Shown in pieces: positions 1 to 13,306 of a stretch of DNA of 64,000 nucleotides. The stretch covers positions 57,501 to 121,500 of the forward strand of contig MCFG01000068.1 in the NCBI GenBank assembly GCA_002104895.1. Direction: 5' to 3'. A program made the position numbers and the translations under genes. The notes below the pieces were generated by a model that was not told the origin of the DNA, searched no databases, and was given only the letters and a program-made list of their open reading frames with translations. Source of the DNA: Anaeromyces robustus (Eukaryota > Neocallimastigomycota > Neocallimastigomycetes > Neocallimastigales > Neocallimastigaceae). Within the stretch, counting starts at the first letter, position 1; each line of letters starts with the position of its first letter.

Positions 1-1791
1 GTGGGGTTTTGAACTTCCATTTAAAATTATTTCATATTAATCAATTAAAGAAATGATTTTTAAACCAAATAACAGAAAAAAAAAATTATTGGATAAATAA
101 TGAAATGGTACAGAATTTTTGACTTAAAAAAATAATGGTATGTTTCTTTGTAATTCTTGTTTTATATTTTAACAAAGATATTTATATATTATAAAAATAT
201 AAATAAAATTAAATATAAAATAAAAATAAAAATAAATTGAAATAAATTTAATTATGCACAATACACATTATTATTATAAATATTAAAAATTATGCAAAAA
301 TAAAATAAATAAATAAAATAAAATAAAATAAATACATTTATATATTTATACACTTATATATTTATAATTATTATTATTTGTTATTTTTTTTTTGTTATTT
401 TTAATAATTTTAATTTTTCTTTATTTTCTTAATTTAATGTTATTTTTTTAGTATCTTTTTTCTTTTTAGATTTTCTTGTCTTTTTTTAATTTTTTTTATA
501 CAATATTTTTTGGTCTTTTTCTTTTTTTTTGTATTTGTATTTGTTTGTTTGCTTTTTTTTTTTCTTTTGTTTTTTAATCTTTAATCTTTAATAATAGGAT
601 ATTTATAATAATTCAAATTTTAATTATTTTTTCTTTTCATTTTATATTTTAAATTGTTAAAAAAAAAAAAAATCGGGTGATAAAAAAAAAAGGTTTATTA
701 TATACATAAAAAAAAAATTAAAGTAATTATTTAAATATTTTTTTTTTTAAAAAAAAATATATTTATATTTATATTTATATTTATATATATAAAGAAAAAT
801 AAAATAAAAATAAAAAAAAAGATAGTGTATAATATATTTATAATATTTTTCTTTTAATATTTTTATCATATTATAATTAATTAAAAAAAAAAAAATTAAA
901 AAAACATTTTTTTCTTTTTATATTATATTATAAAATGCGTCTATGTTAATTACTTTATTTTTTTTTTTTTATCGATTTTTTTTTTTCTTAAATTAAAACA
1001 AATGAAAATGAAAAAAATTTAAAATGCGTTTAATTTTCATAATTAAAATATATTATATAAATGCGATAAAAAATATATATATTATATAAAAAATTTTGGG
1101 TAGTATTAATATATATTTTTTTTAAATATATCTTTTTCTCTTTTTTTCTCTTTTTATATTTTTTTTATATAATGAATATACAAATAGGTAAAAAAAAGAG
1201 TAAAAAAAAAAAAAAAGATATATAAATAAAAAAAAATAAAAACAATATAATTATTATTTTTATTTTTTGGGGGATAGATATTGATATTAATATTATAAAA
1301 TAAGTATATAATAGTATATAATTTTTTTTAAAAAAAAAAAGTAAAAGAAAAAAAAAATATAAAAATAAATACTTTTAATATTTATATTACAACATATCTA
1401 ATTTTTTTTATTTTTTTTTCAAACCTTTTTTATTATTTAAAAAAAAAAAAGTTTAAAAAAAATCTATTTTCTAAAAAATATGTTTTATTTTTTTTAAAAA
1501 GTATTTATTTTTAATTTTTTTTTTCTTAGGATAAAAAAATTTACAATTGGTTTAAATTTAAAAAAAAAAAAATTGTTTTTGTTATGTTGAAAATATGTCT
1601 AAATATATATATATTATTCTTTTTTATGGTTGTATAAAAAAAAAAAGAAAGTATTGTTTACTTATCTATAAATTTAAATTTAAATTAATTATTTCGTTTT
1701 TTTTTTTTTTTTCATTTTCTTTTCATATATATTGTTATTTTATTATTTTCTTTTTTTTTTTTCTTTTCTTTTTTTTTTAAATTTAAATCAT
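1..1791. other. A+T-rich intergenic DNA at the left edge
   Basis: No supported gene. It holds long A and T runs and TA-rich DNA. The first 40 bases are richer in G and C than the rest. Read on the plus strand from base 2 they encode 12 residues and a stop (WGFELPFKIISY), which could be the tail of a gene lying to the left. Read on the minus strand the same bases begin with an ATG at about base 21 (MEVQNP). The sequence is too short to choose between them. The stretch at 1595-1780, open on the plus strand, is low-complexity F/I/Y codons and not a gene. Confidence 0.5.
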
Positions 1792-3718
1792 TTAAACTTC
1801 CTTAACATTAGTTTCAAAACAATTATTAATATCTCTCTTAAATTCATTTCTAGCTTCAATATCACCACCATAAAGACGATCCATATCTTCTAAAGCAATA
1901 CCCTTAGTTTCACGAACACAAAGGGAAGTGAAGATGAAGGCGATTAAACAGAAACCAGCATAAATTAAGAAAGTATAGTAACCAAAGAATTTCATTAAAG
2001 TGGTAGTAGTAGCACCAACAATCATACTACCAATGTATTGGAAGATACCACCAATTGTATTAGCCTTGGCACGCATACGAAGTGGGAATAATTCTGATTG
2101 GAAGACAAAGACAGCAGAACTCCAAGACCAACTGTAAATAATACCGAATAAGTAAATAACAATAACACAAATCCAAGCAAAGACTGATTTATGGGTAACT
2201 TCACAAAGATGACAAAGAACACAAATAGCTACCATACAACATCCAAGACCGAAGGCACCCCATTTAAGAAGTGGTTTTCTACCAAAGTTCTCAATATATC
2301 TCATAGCTGGAACAGTACAAATGAATGAAATAACGTTATTTAAAGTAGCGAGCCAGGCACCATATTTTTGTGGAGAAATATTAAGGTATTTAGAGTAAAT
2401 TTGGGTAGAATAGTAACCAATAGCATTAATACCAACAAGCATGTGAAGAAGTTGTAATACACTAACAATAACAACACGGTAAATAATTGATTTAGTGGTG
2501 AAAATTTCCTTCCATGAAGCCATACCTTCAGAAAGTTCAACCTTAAGTTTACCATTCATTTCATTAAATTCATCAGCAACTTCTGGATCAGTAGTTGGTC
2601 TTTGACGAATATAAGCTAAATTATCTAAAGCTTTTTCATCATCTCTCTTTAATAATAAGTAACGTGGGGTTTCACGAAGGAACCAAACAAAGATAAGGAA
2701 GAATAAGGATGGAATCATTTGACAACCAACAGCAGTTCTCCATTGAAGGTTCATATTCTTTGTAATGAATTTTAAACAAAGAGTATTACATAAACTAGCT
2801 AAGAACATACCACCTTGAAGACCAAGAGAATTTACAATACCTAAAGTACCTCTAATTTGTTTTGGTGCAATTTCAGAGATAAATAATGGACAAATACATA
2901 AAGTAATACCTGAAGCGATACCACTAATGAAACGACCAATACATAAAACAGCGATAGTTTTACATAATACTTGAATAAGACCTCCAATGAAATAAATAAT
3001 AGAACCAATACGTAAACATCTAATACGACCAATAGTATCCATTAAGTAAAGAACTATAATAGAACCGAAAATACCACCAATAATGAAAGATGGGGTAATA
3101 ATCATTTCTCTTAAAGGCTTAGATTCTGTTTCTACGAAAGTCTTTTTTTGTCGATCGAATTCATATAAACCAAAAACGTTACCAAAGGAACCTCTCATAG
3201 AGAAAAGAATACTTTCATTTATATAAAAAAAATAATATTAAAATTAATAAATAAAATATTATTTAATTAAATAAAATAAAATAAATAAATAAATAAAAAT
3301 ATTATATATATATACATAATAAAAAGTATATATGAATAAATATATTTTTATTATTTTAATAATGTCTTATTATATTTAATAATTATTATTTAAATAATAA
3401 TGTCTTTTATTTATTTATTTATTTATTTAATAATATACTTTTTTTATACAAAAATGATAATAAATTAAAAATTATTATCTATATTATAATATTATAATAT
3501 TGATATAACTTTAACTTTTATTTATTTTTTTTTAATAAAAATATCAATATTTATAAATACTTTTATTGTTATTATTATTATTAAAAAATAAAAAATATTA
3601 GTTTCTTTTATACTTACTTTAACATACCAACTTCCCAACCATAAATAAGGGAAGCGACAGATGCAATAATGACAGAGAATAATAATCTCTTGGTTACATA
3701 ATCAGATTTTCTAACCAT
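1792..3718 (-). CDS. Sugar-porter (MFS) hexose transporter, two exons
   Basis: Predicted 506-residue, 12-helix plasma-membrane sugar transporter of the major facilitator superfamily, sugar porter family. Exons are 3718-3618 and 3211-1792. The 406-base intron has a GTAAGT donor and splits an Asn codon (AA/T). The short first exon supplies helix 1 (SVIIASVASLIYGWEVGML), which a reading of exon 2 alone would miss. Family motifs seen in order are D-x-x-G-R after helix 2 (MDTIGR), RFISGIASG, PRYLLLKRDDEKA after helix 6, GINAIGYYSTQIY in helix 7, NFGRKPLL after helix 8, and RETKGIALEDMD at the C-terminus (the PETKG position). Length is normal for the family. Glucose or xylose uptake would suit a plant-fibre degrader, but substrate cannot be read from sequence. 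Codons are C-richer than the neighbours' (ACC, GGT, AAG), which suggests strong expression. Confidence 0.9.
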
Positions 3719-4373
3719 TTATACTTTAAATTAAATATTTTACTTTTATAAAAAAAACCTTAAAAAAAATAACTAAATTAAAAAAAAATTTCTTTCTTTT
3801 AATATGTACAATATTAAAATTTCTAATATATTTTTCTCTCTTATTTTTTTTTAAAATATTTCTCTTTTGTTTAATTACTTAAATAATACAAAATAATAAC
3901 TGTTATTATTTTTTTTTCCTTTGAATAAAAAAAAATATCTAACTAATTATTATTATTAAAATGGAACGAGGGATTAAAATGTGATAGTGCTAAAAGGAAA
4001 AGAGTAAAAAAAAAAAAAAAAATAAAAAAATTTATAACTTTTGTTACTTATATATACTTTTGAAAATCATTTATTATATATTATACATTAATATATATAC
4101 ACATTAATTAAAAAACCAATTTAAATAATAAAAATCAATAATAAATTATTATTTTTGGCAAAAATATAAACCTTATTTTATAATAAATTATCAGTGGACA
4201 CAAAAGTAAAAAATTAATATATATATTAAAATCAAAGTAAAAAAAAAAAAAAAAATTTTTTTTTTCCTTCTTATATAATATTATTAAAAGAATAGAATAT
4301 CTATATAAAGAATAAATTTATTATAATATAAATGTATTATTAAATATAAACCCTTAAATTTTATATATAGACT

Positions 4374-4467
4374 TATTATTTTATCTATTATCTCTACTTA
4401 TTTGTTTATTATTTATTTACTATTATTTTATCTATTATCTCTACTTATTTGTTTATTATTTATTTAC
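4374..4467. repeat. Perfect 47-bp tandem duplication
   Basis: Two adjacent copies of a 47-base unit (4374-4420 and 4421-4467), each starting TATTATTTTATC and ending ATTATTTATTTAC. I see no mismatch between the copies, so the duplication is probably recent. Confidence 0.9.
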
Positions 4468-6564
4468 TAACAATTTTTTCATATTAAACCAATAAACTTT
4501 CAAATATATATCCTTTTATAAAACTATGAATGTAATAATATATTTATTATAGATAATATTTATATCTATAAAGTTAACGTTATAATTATATTCCCTTATT
4601 TATAAACTTCATTATTTATTATATAATTATATTTTCTATCTTTAATATTATTATTACTACATTAACTACAAATTAATAATAATAATATAATAATCGTTCA
4701 TTTTTTCATCTTAGATATTATACATATTATACAATAATAATATGTATAATAATTAAAGAAATAAAAAATAAAAAAAAAAATATTAAAAGAAATATTTTTT
4801 ATGAATTAAATATTATATAATTAATTAAAAGTAAATAAAATACTTGGTATTATATGTATTTAATATAAACATAATTAGTATATAATAAACCAAGGTAGTA
4901 CAAAATTTAAAATGTATATCTTTTGGATAAAAAGTTTCAAGTTTTTTATTAAATAAATTAAAAATTACAATTTAAATTAAAACTAGTATATAAATATATG
5001 TAATGTATATATTAATAATATAATTATTATATATAATAATTATATTTTAAATTAAATATGGATATTAATTATATTTGTAATATATTTTATTATAAATGGA
5101 AAAATTGTTTAAAAAATTAAAATACGTTATATATATTATCCATAAATATAATATATTATAAATATATATATTTAATATAATTATTTATATTATATAAATT
5201 AACTATAATAAAGATAAAAAATGGATGGTTATTTAATATTTTATATAATAATGACTAATTAAATAATTAAATTTTTTTTTTCCTTTTTATTTTAGAATAC
5301 TTCTATTTCTTTTAAAACTGAATATAAAAATCTATTTAAAATTTGTCAACCATTATAAATAAAATATAAATATATTATATAATAACTATATATTTATTAT
5401 ATAATATATTTAGTTAGCATATATTTAATTAAATATTGATTTATCATTTAACCCTATATTTATTTAGTTTTTATTGATTTATACATTAAATAATATTTAA
5501 AATGAATAAAGTGGATGTATTTTTTCTTTTTTAAATTGTACTTTTATATTTCTTAATTTATATAAAAATAAATAAATAAATAATACAATATATAAAATAA
5601 AAAAATTTTACAATAGAAATACCAAGGTATTTATTATAGTATCATTTAATAGGTATAACGTATAACAAGAATTAATATTAAAGTTAATAATATTTTTCAT
5701 TAATCATAAAATTTTTCTTTATTATAATTACAATTAATTTATTATTTATTATTATATTTCTAATACTATATATTATAAATAGAATCAAAGTCTAGTTTTT
5801 TTTTTTTTTTAGTTTTTAGAACTTCTTTTGGAAATCTTCTTATTTTCAATGAGCTTCTTGTACTACATATCAAAAAAACCAATGTTAGAAAACAAAAAAA
5901 ATTTTTTACTAAAATAGAAAATGAAATAAATTTTTTCTATAAAAGTATATTTTAATTTATAACATAAAAAGCTTTTTCTATAAAAGTAAATTTTAATTTA
6001 TAATATATAAAATATGGAATATTTAAGTAAACTTTAATTTATTATATTTTATGTTACAATATAAATAAATATGTAAATCATATTAATAAAATTAAATCAA
6101 TAATATATAAAAATAATGAAACATATTAAAAATTGAATACAAATAAAAACACAAATAATTATAATCAATTATTCAATATATTATATAAAGATTAATAATA
6201 ATAATAATAATAATAAATATTAATAATAATAATAAATAATAATAGATTGCATTATTATCTATTATATAATATGACACTAACATTATTTATATATAACATT
6301 TTTTACATTAATATTTTTTTAGTTATATAAAATAAAAAAATTTTTTTATATTTAATATAGGTTAAATTATGTTTTATTGAGTTTGAATTGGGATTTAATT
6401 AATAAATAAATAAATAAATAAATTGAATAAATTGATTTTTTTCAATAGATTTAAAGTTACTTTGTTTGTGATGATTTAACCAATTCTTTTTGATGATATA
6501 AAAAATCCGCATAAATAAAGAACTAAAAAATGATTAAATTAATTAAATATTAATTTTTTATTGT

Positions 6565-6672
6565 ATTATTCTTAGTTATTATTTTTAAGTATTTATTTTT
6601 AAGTATTATTTTTAAGTATTATTCTTAAGTATTATTTTTAAGTATTATTTTTAAGTATTATGTATTTAAGTA
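6565..6672. repeat. Minisatellite, TTTTTAAGTATTA-like unit of about 13 bp
   Basis: Six to seven imperfect copies of a 13-base unit (TTATTTTTAAGTA), with one copy carrying C for T (TTCTTAAGTA) and some length change. No coding potential. Confidence 0.8.
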
Positions 6673-6698
6673 CTATAAAAAAAATATATTATATCTCT

Positions 6699-6729
6699 GT
6701 TGTTTGTTGTTGTTTGTTGTTGTTTGTTA
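6699..6729. repeat. Short TGTTGTTTGT repeat
   Basis: Three copies of a 10-base unit TGTTGTTTGT. This is one of the few G-containing microsatellites in the window. Confidence 0.8.
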
Positions 6730-7829
6730 TTATAGGTTGTTGAATTTTTTTTTTTTTTTAGAATATAAATGATCGTCCTTTATTTATTAATAATTAACTT
6801 CATAATTTATTATATAATTGGTTTGTTATGTTATTTACTATTTCTTTTTTTGAGAGGGTTGTGTATAAAAGTTTAATTATTATAATATTCAAAATAATAA
6901 TTTTTATAATTAATATATTAAAGTTTTCACTTTTTGTTTTTTTTTTAATTATTTAAATTATTTAAAGCATGGTTATGAATTATAAAAAAAAGAAAACTTT
7001 AAAAAAAGATTAAAGATAAACTACATTTTTATTTTTATTTAAAAAAAAAATTCAACTAAAAAGAATAAATGTAATTGTAAATGTTACAGTTAATTATAAT
7101 TTGTATTATTTTCCTAAAATAATGTTGTTTAGATGTAACATGTAACATTTAAAAAAATAAAAAGCTGTTTTATATAATAATTTAAAAAAAATTCTTTTAA
7201 TTATCATTTGAATTAAAAATATTTATTTTAATAAATAATAATACTAATAATAATAATTATAATAAGAGAAAAATAGAAAAGAAAATATTAATAATATTAT
7301 TATTAAATATATTATTTAGATATATATTATATTATAATATATTATATTATAAAATTATATTACATAATATATTATTATATGTTATTTATTAATTATTATT
7401 TTTTAGTTTCATCTATAATTAATATAAAAACGTGATAAAAAAAATATTAAATAAATTTTAAGAATTATAAAATTAAATAAAAATAAATAATTTATGTATG
7501 TATATAATTTTTTTTTTTAATTTATTTATATAACAATCTTTCTCTTTTACTCATCCAAATTATTATTATAATTAATAATACGATTATAAAAAAAAAAAAA
7601 AAAAAAACTTATATATTTTTAATAATAAATGCCATCATATAAAAATTTCATATTTATTTTTTTTATATATTTCATTTAACTAATAGTCATAATTTATTAT
7701 ATTTAATTATTTTAGTTTATTAATCTTTTCATTATCTATTCAATATTCTCATTTATATATTGGTATCATCAATTTAACCATAATTTTTTAAATTATATTT
7801 AAATACTTTGAAAAGAGAGTTAAACAGTA

Positions 7830-8770
7830 CATGAAATTGTCAAAAGGGAAGCGTTTGACACCAGTGTTGTTTATTTGAAAATCAATTCAATAATTTTTGA
7901 TTTTAAGTAGTATTGACTTTATCAGCTTGCTGCTTTTTTTTCAGAAATTATTTAATGCACTTTTCAGTTAACAAGTCAACATCAATTTCTTTTGTTGTAA
8001 AAGGGTAAGAGGAAGGTAGCTTGCGCTTCGGCTCAAGTCGCATTTTTAATTTTAAAAAAATGATGTACAATCATAATGTTTGTTTCTTTCATGGTTAGTA
8101 TCATCTAAAGTATATCTTTATCTAATAATTGTTAAAACAATGGTGTTTTTATCCTCCACTCCTTTTAATTAATGTATCATAACTTTCTGAAGTAGCATAA
8201 TAAAATCATGGATATTGGCTTTTTTTTTTAGCTGTTTCATGAATTTCTTCCTTGGTTACATATTATTTACCCTAAAGAATATTTTCTATTATAGAAACAT
8301 TAAAAATAATTTAGGTTCTTGACTAACTTAACTAATTTGTTCACAAAGATATTGTCCATAATAATTTATATATATATTTTCATCAGCAATAATAATTATA
8401 CCAATATAATATTAATTTGTACTTTTATCATATCCTGAACCATCAACAATATAAAAATTGAAGATTTTTAAAATTTATATTATTATTAACTTTAAAAATA
8501 TTAAAAATATTTTTTAATATTTTTAATTATACCGAAAGAACTTCTTGAAACAATTTTTGGTTTACAATTAATAATTTCAATAGCATGGTTAAATACTTCT
8601 GTAGCTCTAATTTAATTTGGATTGATGACATTAAATTCAATCAACAATAAATACACTGAAAATAATATCCAATAATATCGAAAATCCTCATATTAATACC
8701 TTTTTCCTTTTTCAAGGGATATAACACCAGTAAAAAATACAATAACATAAGCGAAAAAAAAAAAACCGCA
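7830..8770 (-). pseudogene. Decayed coding remnant, family unknown
   Basis: G+C rises here against the flanks, and minus-strand frames give protein-like stretches broken by stops and frame changes. From about 8590 down I read HAIEIINCKPKIVSRSSFG. From about 8460 down I read FYIVDGSGYDKSTN, then YYIGIII and ADENIYINYYGQYLCEQIS. From about 8205 down I read FYYATSESYDTLIKRSGG. From about 8056 down I read MRLEPKRKLPSSYPFTTKE followed by IDVDLLTEKCIK, then in-frame stops. The order is consistent with one minus-strand gene that has died. The IVDGSG stretch loosely recalls the first strand of an RNase H fold, but that is a weak impression. No terminal repeats were found, so I do not call it a transposon. 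Confidence 0.4.
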
Positions 8771-9239
8771 TATAGTATTACTAGTACCTAATTCAATACT
8801 ATTTATATAAATTTTTCTTTCCAATTTCTTTATTTTTTTCTTATGAAGTTTCAACAATATATCTATATATTAATAAATGGAATTTTCCTCAAAATTAAAA
8901 GGATATAAAATTTTAATACAGGTTATGAATGGGTTCACAAACAAAATATTGGAACTTTCTATATAAATACTACGTTATTCTTTTCTTAAAAATTTATACA
9001 TTCCAAGAATACTAAAAGAATATAATAAAAACAAGCAATAGTAAAGTTTTCAATTATATTATATTATAATAATAATGCCATCATATAATCCGAAAATAAT
9101 TTCTAATAAATTACGATTAAGGGTGAAGTCTTCATAATAATATATTATAAAGCTTCATGTTTAATTAATATATATTATTAAAGATATAAAAAAATATTCC
9201 ACCAAATGCTTATATGATTAATAATACATTTGTATTTAT
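8771..9239. other. A+T-rich intergenic DNA
   Basis: Moderately complex A+T-rich sequence between the decayed remnant and the TTTA array. No open frame, splice structure or RNA fold that I can support. Confidence 0.4.
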
Positions 9240-9373
9240 ATTATTTTAATTTATTTAATTGTTTATTTATTTAATATTTTATTTATTTATTTATATTATT
9301 TTTATTTATTTAATTTTTTATTTATTTATTTGTTCGTTTGTTTGTTTATTTATTTATTTATTTATTTATTTAC

Positions 9374-9412
<39 letters not shown>

Positions 9413-9578
9413 TTCATTTTATTTATTTATTTATTTATATATATATATATTTATTTATTTATTTATTAATATATTTATTTATTTATTTATTTATTTATTA
9501 ATATATTTATTTATTTATATATTTATTTATTTATTTATTTATATTATTTATATTATTTTTATTTATTTATTTGTCTAT

Positions 9579-9637
<59 letters not shown>

Positions 9638-9658
9638 GAATTTATTTATTTATTTATT
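9240..9658. repeat. (TTTA)n array, interrupted
   Basis: About 420 bases of TTTA on the plus strand, interrupted by TTCGTTTGTTTG near 9330 and by short TA runs. Open frames across it (repeating LFIY residues) are artefacts of the 12-base period. Confidence 0.95.
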
Positions 9659-10985
9659 TTAATAATTTTTTATGTAAAGAAAAACAGTTAATAAATCTAA
9701 TTCAAATTATTTATGTATAAAAGTATAAAGATAAAGCCATTTTTACTATTTATAACTTTTTGTAAATTGTTTTTTTTTTTTGTTTTTTTACCTTTTGTAA
9801 TATATATTAGATGGCTACAATGCTTTTATTAAAACCATAAATATATAAAGGATTAATTTTTTTTTCTCTATTTCTTATTACGGTTTTGGTTTCAATATCA
9901 TATAAGGAAATAAATTAATCCCATATATTAATAATTAATTGTAATATACATAGTTCATTACATCTTAAATATTATTGGTTAAAAAACAAATGAATTTAGA
10001 TAATAATAATGATAATAAAAAATAATAATAAAAATTTAAAAATCGTAATAATTAATAATAAATTAATATATATATATATATATACTTTTTATATTTTTTC
10101 TTTTTTTGAAATTAAATTTTAACTTTTAGAAATTTTGAATTTTTTAATTCGAAATTAATATTAAAATTTAGTAATAATAACGATATAATTATTGTTATTA
10201 TTATAAATCTTTTTTTTTATAATATAAAATAACATAATTATATCAAAATAAAGTTGAAAAATTTAAAAAAAATTTAAAAGTATTATATATACAACTTTTT
10301 TTTTAAATAAAAGAAAAAAAATGCAAAAATAATAATAAAAATAATAAAATAAGGAATTACAATGATATATTAAAATATTCATTTAAAATTTATCTATTTA
10401 TTTATTTATTATTTATTTTTATTATTTATTTAGTTATTTTTTTAAATTATTTATAAAATAATAATTATAACAATAATAATTGAAATAAATCTATTTATAT
10501 ACTTTAAATAAAAATAGTTTTTAATAAGTAAATTAGTTTTATAGAATATAAATCTTTAAATTATACATTAAGTAAATATTTATTATTTTTAAATTTAAAA
10601 ATAAAAAAAAAAAAAATATTATTATTTAAATATTGATATTTTTAGATAAAATATTAATATAAATATACAAGGTATGTATTATTAATAGATTTTTTTAACT
10701 AAAAATTCATTTTTATAATAATTAAATATAAAAAAAAAAAATAATTTGCCTTTGAAAATTTTTAACTAATCTTTAATATTATTATATTATATTATATTAT
10801 ATAAATATAATATATTTTTTTAGAAATAAAAATATACAAACAAAAGAAAAAGATAAAATAATATAAAATAAAGTAAAAAAAAATTAAAAATATATATAAA
10901 AAGGAATAATATTTCAACTTAAAATTCAATTTTAAATTAAATCATATTTTATATATATACATAATATTTTATTATCAGTAAGAAT
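9659..10985. other. Intergenic DNA upstream of the SLC25A46-like gene
   Basis: A+T-rich with poly-A and poly-T runs and TA tracts. It probably contains the promoter of the plus-strand gene starting at 10986, but no clear TATA element or other site stands out from the background. Confidence 0.4.
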
Positions 10986-13306
10986 ATGGGACTTCAAACA
11001 TGGCAATATTTACTTGGAATTTCATATGCAAATACAAACCAAAATAATTCCATTTATTCATCGGATTATCCATATAATCAATCAATTTCTTTATCTGATT
11101 CAAGGCAATCATTAAATAGTACAGCAACACAGAATTCTTTATCAGAAGCCCAAAATGAAATTCTATCAACAATAGAAAATCATTTTAAAATGTTAAATGA
11201 TAAATTACAGAAAAAAGGTATAAACTTATTTTTTTTTTTAGTTATTTTATTTATTATTATTATAAATATTATTATGATATCATAAAAAAAAAATAATGAA
11301 GTTATTTTTTCAATATAATAATATATTATTAAAAATAATACTAATTATTGACTATCATAAAATATTTTTAAATAATTTATTATTTATTATTCATTATTTA
11401 ATACAATATTTAAAAGAACAAATGGAAAATTATTTAGGTATAATAATTGGATTTACAAGTTTAACTTCTTCATTTTTAATATCCATTCCATTTTCAATTA
11501 TAAGAAATAGGGGTCGAGTAAGTAAAAAATGAATAATGTTCATATTAATAGTAATAATGATTTTAATAAATAAATAAATAAATAAATAAATAGATAGATA
11601 GATAGATAGATAAAAAAAAATTTAAGAAAAAAAAATAATTCTTAAGAATTAAATTTTTAAAAATAATAATATATTATATTATATATGTATATATGTATTA
11701 TTTTTTTTTTATAGGCAATATCTTTAGCTAGTGTAAATGATAGAGAATTAATAAAATATTTTAATAGTTATTCAGAATTTCCAGAAGGAAGATTAATAAT
11801 TAATTGTTGTATTCAAAGTTTAGTATACCAAAGTTCTTTTACTTTAACTGAAGATATTATTAATAATGTCAAGGATTTAGTAAATAAACCAAAAAATAAG
11901 AAAAAGGATGAAAAAAACAGAAAATTAAAAAAGAATAGTACTGTGAAAAAAGATAAACCAGTATTAATTAAAACTATTATTATAAAAAGGTAATTATATT
12001 TAATTAAATATAATAATATAATAATATAATAATAATTATATAATTAAATAATTTATATATATATCTTGTATAATTCTAATATAAATATAATATCATTTTT
12101 GTTTTTTATTTATTATATATATGTATAAATATTTAAATATAATTATTACTAATTTCAAAATAAAATAAAAAAAAATAATAATAATAATAAATAAATAAAA
12201 TTAGTATCGGTTGTATAATTAGTTATCCAATGTATAAAAGTTATATTTGTTATCCAATAAATTATCCTAAAAGAATATTACAAAATTATAAAGATGTTTT
12301 TTCATCCATTAAAAAATCAATTGTAAATAATTTTATACAAGATGGATTTAAATCAAAAACTCAAGGTATTATAAATTCAAAAAATGGTATGAATCAAACT
12401 CATTCTCCTTTTTCATCAACATCTTCTTCTTCTTCCTTCCCACCTTATGAACATTCTTATTTAGAACGTATGCCAATAATTGATACTACAAGATGGTATT
12501 CAAAATTTTTCACTACCGTTTTTTATTGGGTATCTTATGATTTAGTAGAAATGTTAATTTATAAAGGTATTACCCATTTTTACTTTAATAATAATGATAA
12601 CAATAATAAAAAAGGTAAAGAAATACAAAGAAAACCTATGTTAACACCTGATAGTCACCAAAATCAAAATATATCCGATGATACTTCTAATACTAATAAT
12701 AATAATAGTAATAGTAATAGTAATCATTCTTCTTTCCCACCTTCCCAAAATCAAAATCAAGAACAAACTTCAAATAGTAATAGTAATAGTAATAGCAGTA
12801 ATAGTAATAAAGAACAAAGACAAAATAGTGGACGTTCACCACAACATGCAAAAGTAATGAAAGTATCCACAACTATGTTAAAAAGAGTATATATTGATGT
12901 ATTTTGTCGATTAGCAAGTAGTATAATAACTAAAGTTATTACTTATCCTATTGATACTATTTGTATTAAACTTTTAACGAATGGTACAGAAATTAAAACA
13001 AATTATCGTCAACCTTCTTCTTCAAATTACCATCATTCCTTCCAACTCTCAGATAGTAGTTATCCTTTACTTAATAAAGATATTCATGGTTTTTGGAGTT
13101 GTTGTCAGACGATTTATCAAACCAAAGGAATTTTAGGTTTTTATGAAAACTTTTTATATGGTATGATTCCAGAAATATTATTTAATACGGTCATTTTGGA
13201 AATGACATATTATGCTACCAATTATTTATTAAAATATGTGGAATCTAAATATGAAATAATACCCAAATCAAAATATAAAAATAAAAGAAAAAAGAGTAAA
13301 AAATAA
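10986..13306 (+). CDS. SLC25A46-like mitochondrial-carrier-family protein, four exons
   Basis: Predicted 569 residues. Exons are 10986-11217, 11417-11517, 11715-11989 and 12205-13306. All introns are GT...AG and the joined frame is open. The C-terminal half shows the carrier fold: RLASSIITKVITYPIDTICI is a repeat signature with P-x-D, followed by GFWSCCQTIYQTKGILGFYE and the helix ending ILEMTYYATNYLL. Earlier helices include GFTSLTSSFLISIPFSIIR and IGCIISYPMYK. Spacing and wording match SLC25A46, an outer-membrane carrier relative involved in membrane dynamics and lipid transfer rather than solute exchange. An Asn/Ser/Gln-rich linker at about residues 340-415 separates the last two repeats. 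The N-terminal 70 residues are polar and low-complexity. The carrier family is near certain; the SLC25A46 subfamily is likely, from memory of the human protein. Confidence 0.8.
11565..11611. repeat. (AAAT)n-(GATA)n microsatellite in an intron
   Basis: About six AAAT/AATA units followed by five GATA units, lying inside intron 2 of the SLC25A46-like gene. Confidence 0.9.

Larger units (their letters stand above)
3719..7829. other. Gene-poor A+T-rich intergenic region
   Basis: About 4.1 kb without a recognisable gene on either strand. It consists of homopolymer runs, TA-rich DNA and small tandem repeats, which are listed separately. Around 5.94-6.06 kb a short motif near CTATAAAAGTAAATTTTAAT occurs twice. 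Nothing in codon structure or splice signals suggests exons. Confidence 0.6.

Noticed and set aside
1595-1780. 61-codon plus-strand frame
   Set aside because: F/I/Y/K-only composition in poly-T DNA, overlapping the 3' flank of the sugar transporter, with no splice or homology support.
9259-9638. Long open frames of repeating LFIY residues
   Set aside because: They are the translation of (TTTA)n, whose 12-base period has no stop in some frames. The same applies at 14405-14782, 29294-29623, 35430-35722 and 49906-50106.
9240-9658. CRISPR-like regular repeats
   Set aside because: The arrays are simple tetranucleotide tandem repeats without unique spacers, in a eukaryotic context.
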